In this document: in pieces, positions 60,400-64,000 of the stretch
Position numbering within the stretch: position 1 is the first letter of the stretch
Layout: each line of letters begins with the position of its first letter
NCBI GenBank assembly: GCA_017163975.1
Contig: JAFFSR010000221.1
Coordinates: 1,426,001-1,490,000, forward strand
DNA from: Anastatus disparis
Lineage: Eukaryota; Arthropoda; Insecta; Hymenoptera; Eupelmidae
Direction: 5' to 3'
DNA length: 64,000 bases
Position numbers and translations under genes: made by a program
Notes under the pieces: model-generated
Told to the model about the DNA's origin: nothing
What the model saw: the letters and a program-made list of their open reading frames with translations, nothing else
Database searches by the model: none

Positions 60400-62160
60400 T
60401 ATTTACTTTCTATTTTTACAATCTCCTCTTACAATCATTCACCAAATTTTTCTCCCTTTCTCCCTCGCGTTCATCTACTTTGCTCTCTCCTTCTACATAT
60501 ATAACTATATCTATATGCTTTTTTAATTCTCGTTATTTAACCCTTTCCTTTATTTCCTAATCTTTCTCTGTTATTCTATACCCTCACCCATCCTTCCTCT
60601 CCTTATAACCTTTTTACTCTTTCGCGAAGTACCAAACGGTTAAATCACCCGAATTTCATTTCTGCTCTGAAGACTAAGATCGAAGCACATTATCCCACTG
60701 CCTTCTTCTCTCTTCCCCCAATTTTTTTTCTCTTTTATACTTTTCTTTCTTTATATACATATATAAACGTTCGAATTGAGGACAGTTTTACCTTTTCCTT
60801 TCCAGAAATTCGTTTCTTCTCTCTTTTAACTTTTCTTCTCTTTTTTTTTCTCCTCCTGCGGTCTCGTCGATCCATTTGCGATCTTAACCTCTTGATAGGA
60901 CAATCGTCGAGAGGTAAAAATAAACGATAGACTATATAACTATAGTCGTATAAATTAAGGGATGTCTTTTCTTTTTTTTTTTCTTCGCTTTCTTTGAGAC
61001 TTTTTATTCCTTTTTATTCCACTCTTTATTTTTTTTTCTTCCGCGCAATTCTTATACTTTTAACGGCGCGAAACTTACTTCTTTGCTTTGCTCTCTCGCC
61101 ATTGATAAAAGCCATTGTGGTCGAGAAAATAAGGAAAAAAAAAGAACAAAAAAAAAAATAGTACGCGCAGGGGCTTTAAGCCCCTTTATTTACGCCTTTG
61201 TGCAAGGGCAAGTGAGAGGGAGAAAGAAAAAAAGTAGAAGAAAAAGGGAAAAAGTTTTATGTTTATCGAAACGTTGATAAAGAAGTAAGATAAGAGGATT
61301 TGTAGATAATTAGTGAGAAAATAATGATAAGCTTTGTAAATAAGGCTATTTTAAAAAGATTCTTTATGTTATTAACGACTTAACAACTTGTAAATAAGTA
61401 ATAAAACAACGTTGAATTTTAAATCTATCCAAGAATTATCCTTTCTAATTATATTTATCAAGATTTATAATAACTAATTTTTTACTTTTTTTTCTTTCTA
61501 GAAATATTATCAAATATTTTTTTCAAATAATAGGAATATTTTTAACGATTTATCGGCAAAAATTACTCAAATTTTTTTAATATAACTTTTCTAATGTCCA
61601 AAATATTATGTGATTCAAATGAACATAATTTAATGGGAAAACAAAAATAAAATTATACAAGCGATTATTCAAAATATTATCATCCTTTATTATTAAAATC
61701 CAGATTAAAACGTGTTTTTATCTTAGGAATAAATCCATCGGCAACATCCCTAATAAAATTGATTAACTTGGCCCGAGTGAAATTTGTCTTTGTAAACAAG
61801 TTCAAAATTACTAAAATGACCTAATTTCCAGTCATATTTTATAATGATACGTCATGAGCAAATATTTACTGATATATAAAATGCAAAGCGTTTAGAATGA
61901 ATAATTGTTAGTTTGCAAACGATTCCGAATACGTAAAAGTAAGCAAAAAGAATAAATAATCAATTAAAAATTTTTTAAACATTTTTAAACAAATGTTTCA
62001 CGTAATTTGCTATCATGTTTTATAATTACTGATTTTCCATTTAGCGCTATTATAGCAAAATGTAATTACTTGATGATTATAATCATGTTACAAATTTTGG
62101 CATATTAATTAAATTAACAATATCTTAATAAAAAAAATATAATAAATTTAGAATTTCATT
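60400..62160. other. Stretch without a supported gene
   Basis: Pyrimidine-rich on the plus strand from 60420 to 61080, then a short purine-rich part with a GGGGCTTTAAGCCCC palindrome (about 61169-61183), then AT-rich. The Lys/Arg-rich frame 61083-61277 follows from the purine tract and is not called. Confidence 0.5.
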
Positions 62161-62163
62161 TAA

Positions 62164-62373
62164 AAATTTTTTTTTTTTTTAATTTATTTAACGTCGCTGT
62201 ATTTTTGCTATCGTTTAAATTCTAATTAACGACGGAGGTTGTAAGTGTGTTTGTCAACAAAGCACATGCAAAGTACAGTGGTGCTTGTATGAATCGGCCT
62301 AGACTGGGAATCGAACTCGAGACCTCGAGGTTAAGAATCCATCGCTCTACCGGCCGAGCCACTGACGACTTCT
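62164..62373 (-). mobile_element. tRNA-derived SINE copy
   Basis: Full-length minus copy with a long T run, TTTAACGTCGCTGTATTTTT, CAACAAAGCACATG, the B-box complement GGGAATCGAACTCGAG, and GAGCCACTGACGAC. Confidence 0.9.
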
Positions 62374-62374
62374 C

Positions 62375-64000
62375 TTTAATAATTGATGGTTAAAATATTT
62401 TATCATAATAAAACTATTTTGAATAATTCAAATAAAATATGCGAATCATAAGTAACGCAGAAACTTCAAATTTTTAATTTAGAATAATGAATTCATCATG
62501 AAATAAAACATGATTATTATTAAAATCTATGATTTTAGAATATAATTATTTAAAACTTATAATATTTTAAAGTAGATACTGAAATTCTAATTTTATAAGA
62601 ATAGCAATTTATTTAATTTAATATCCATTAACAATTTCTTAAATATTAAGTTTTATATTATAACTGATAGGATGTTATTCCAAAATATAACAAATAAAAT
62701 ATGTTCATTTGATTTATAGAATAAAAATATCAATATTTAATAAATTATATTAAACTAATAAATTAACATAGCGACTTGCTTAGGATCATTTTGAATAATA
62801 AAATTTGAATTTTATAAAAAAATATTTAGAAAACATACTTCAGGAGAGTAAATCGAATAAGAACTATTTATATAACAAATTTTCTCTGCAAAATGAAACT
62901 AAATAAAAGGCATCGATCGAGGAATTTTAAATAAAACTCAAAAATAATTCATAGATATAAGGTGGATACTTATTATTTAACATCAGGTATGCTGTACATA
63001 AGATTTCATTGTTTATTTTTTTGTTGCCTTACAAATATTATATAAAATTACAGTCAATCGCAATAGAACATTCGCGCACTCATATTCTCACAAAATATAC
63101 ACACACAATGCTCGCTTCATTGTCAGGCTCTGTCTCGTGTTTATTATTTTTTATATTGTTAAATAAAATTTATAGAGTTTAAATAATATATATAAATATT
63201 ATATGTATAAAGGTCTGTATTATCATAAAGAAAAGGAAACTTTCGTCCTTAACTAGTAACCAACTTGACGCCAACTTTTAACATAGAAAGAATAATTATT
63301 TAAATAAAATAATCGAAAGGACGAAATGTTAAAATTAACATATTTATATTCATAGTTACAATATCAATAATATTTTAATAATAATTTTTATACACACATA
63401 CGATTGAATTGAAGTACAAAAATTGAGGGACAGTGTGGCGAACTTATATATTAATCGTTTATTAGAATAACGAAGTCGACTCGGTGATTGTACAGCGAAA
63501 AAGAAAAATATCTATATTTAATTTTTCGCAGTTATGTATAGGTATATTTATACATGTATAATATACATTTAACATTGTATGCATATACGTAAAAAAAATA
63601 TTGAATTTCATACAATCGGAGTAGATGTTGATTTTTTTCTAATTTTTTGTATAATACGTATAACATACCCTCACTCGTACATTCATTTTTTTTTCAATAT
63701 TTTTTTGTTATTTTTTCATTCGGAAAGTTTTACACTTCTACTTGGATAGTAATTAAAATGAAAGTAAGCGCATTTTTTTTATCGTTATAGTGACAGAACT
63801 ACTGTAGGCGCTATATAACAATATACAGCTCGAATGGAAGAATTTTTTTATTTATTTTTATCTATTTTATTTATTAAATCAAGTCAATCGCATTTCCTTT
63901 TTTATCACCTTTTTTGCTTTTTTACATATAATATATAATGCATTGTTGTAACAAGCGCATCTCAAATTTTAACTTGAGCTCTCTTTCTCTCATGATTATC
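62375..64000. other. Right-edge stretch without a supported gene
   Basis: AT-rich, with no frames, splice-consistent exons or repeats that I can support. Confidence 0.6.

Noticed and set aside
1..64000. CRISPR arrays, bacterial operons or integrated virus genes
   Set aside because: No spaced direct-repeat array, no bacterial-style gene packing, and no recognisable viral or retroviral polymerase or capsid motif was seen.

Overview
The window is strongly AT-rich nuclear DNA from an insect, probably a hymenopteran such as a parasitoid wasp. The evidence is a member of the insect-specific MBF2 secreted-protein family, short introns with GTAAGT-type donors, a TATA box plus TCAGT-type initiator upstream of one gene relic, and a dispersed tRNA-derived SINE. 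The order is inference; nothing here fixes the species. Gene density is very low, and most long open frames in the DNA are chance AT-rich or low-complexity frames.

Left edge (438-1966, minus): the first five coding exons of the cilia and flagella gene CFAP300 can be reconstructed with every splice phase matching; its last exon or exons lie beyond the left edge. From 2 to 15 kb there is no certain gene, only simple repeats, hairpins, one SINE, a MITE and a candidate 44-residue spliced membrane microprotein (9446-9653, minus).

MBF2 region (15.6-29.1 kb): one apparently intact secreted MBF2-family gene (28028-28390, minus) and two broken relatives (15.6-16.2 kb and 23.6-24.7 kb, both plus). The second relic keeps the promoter, 5' non-coding exon, intron and poly(A) region of the intact gene, so whole genes were duplicated. 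SINE copies, a palindromic composite and a long foldback element lie among them. At 31 kb is a poly(A)-tailed retroposon flanked by direct repeats.

Coiled-coil locus (37.3-41.0 kb, plus): a 10-codon leader exon is followed by three tandemly duplicated exons. Each has the same acceptor context and starts in phase 0, and each encodes a different short, charged coiled-coil-like C-terminus with its own stop. The intron between leader and duplicates holds a 188-bp MITE and a foldback element with a second MITE nested inside it. I do not recognise the protein; this is the most interesting locus in the window.

Right half (41-64 kb): no gene that I can support. It holds SINE copies at 50.4, 60.2 and 62.2 kb, small palindromic elements, pyrimidine-rich and TA-rich tracts, and a 36-bp motif that occurs twice 6.7 kb apart. 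It is probably intergenic or lies in a very long intron.
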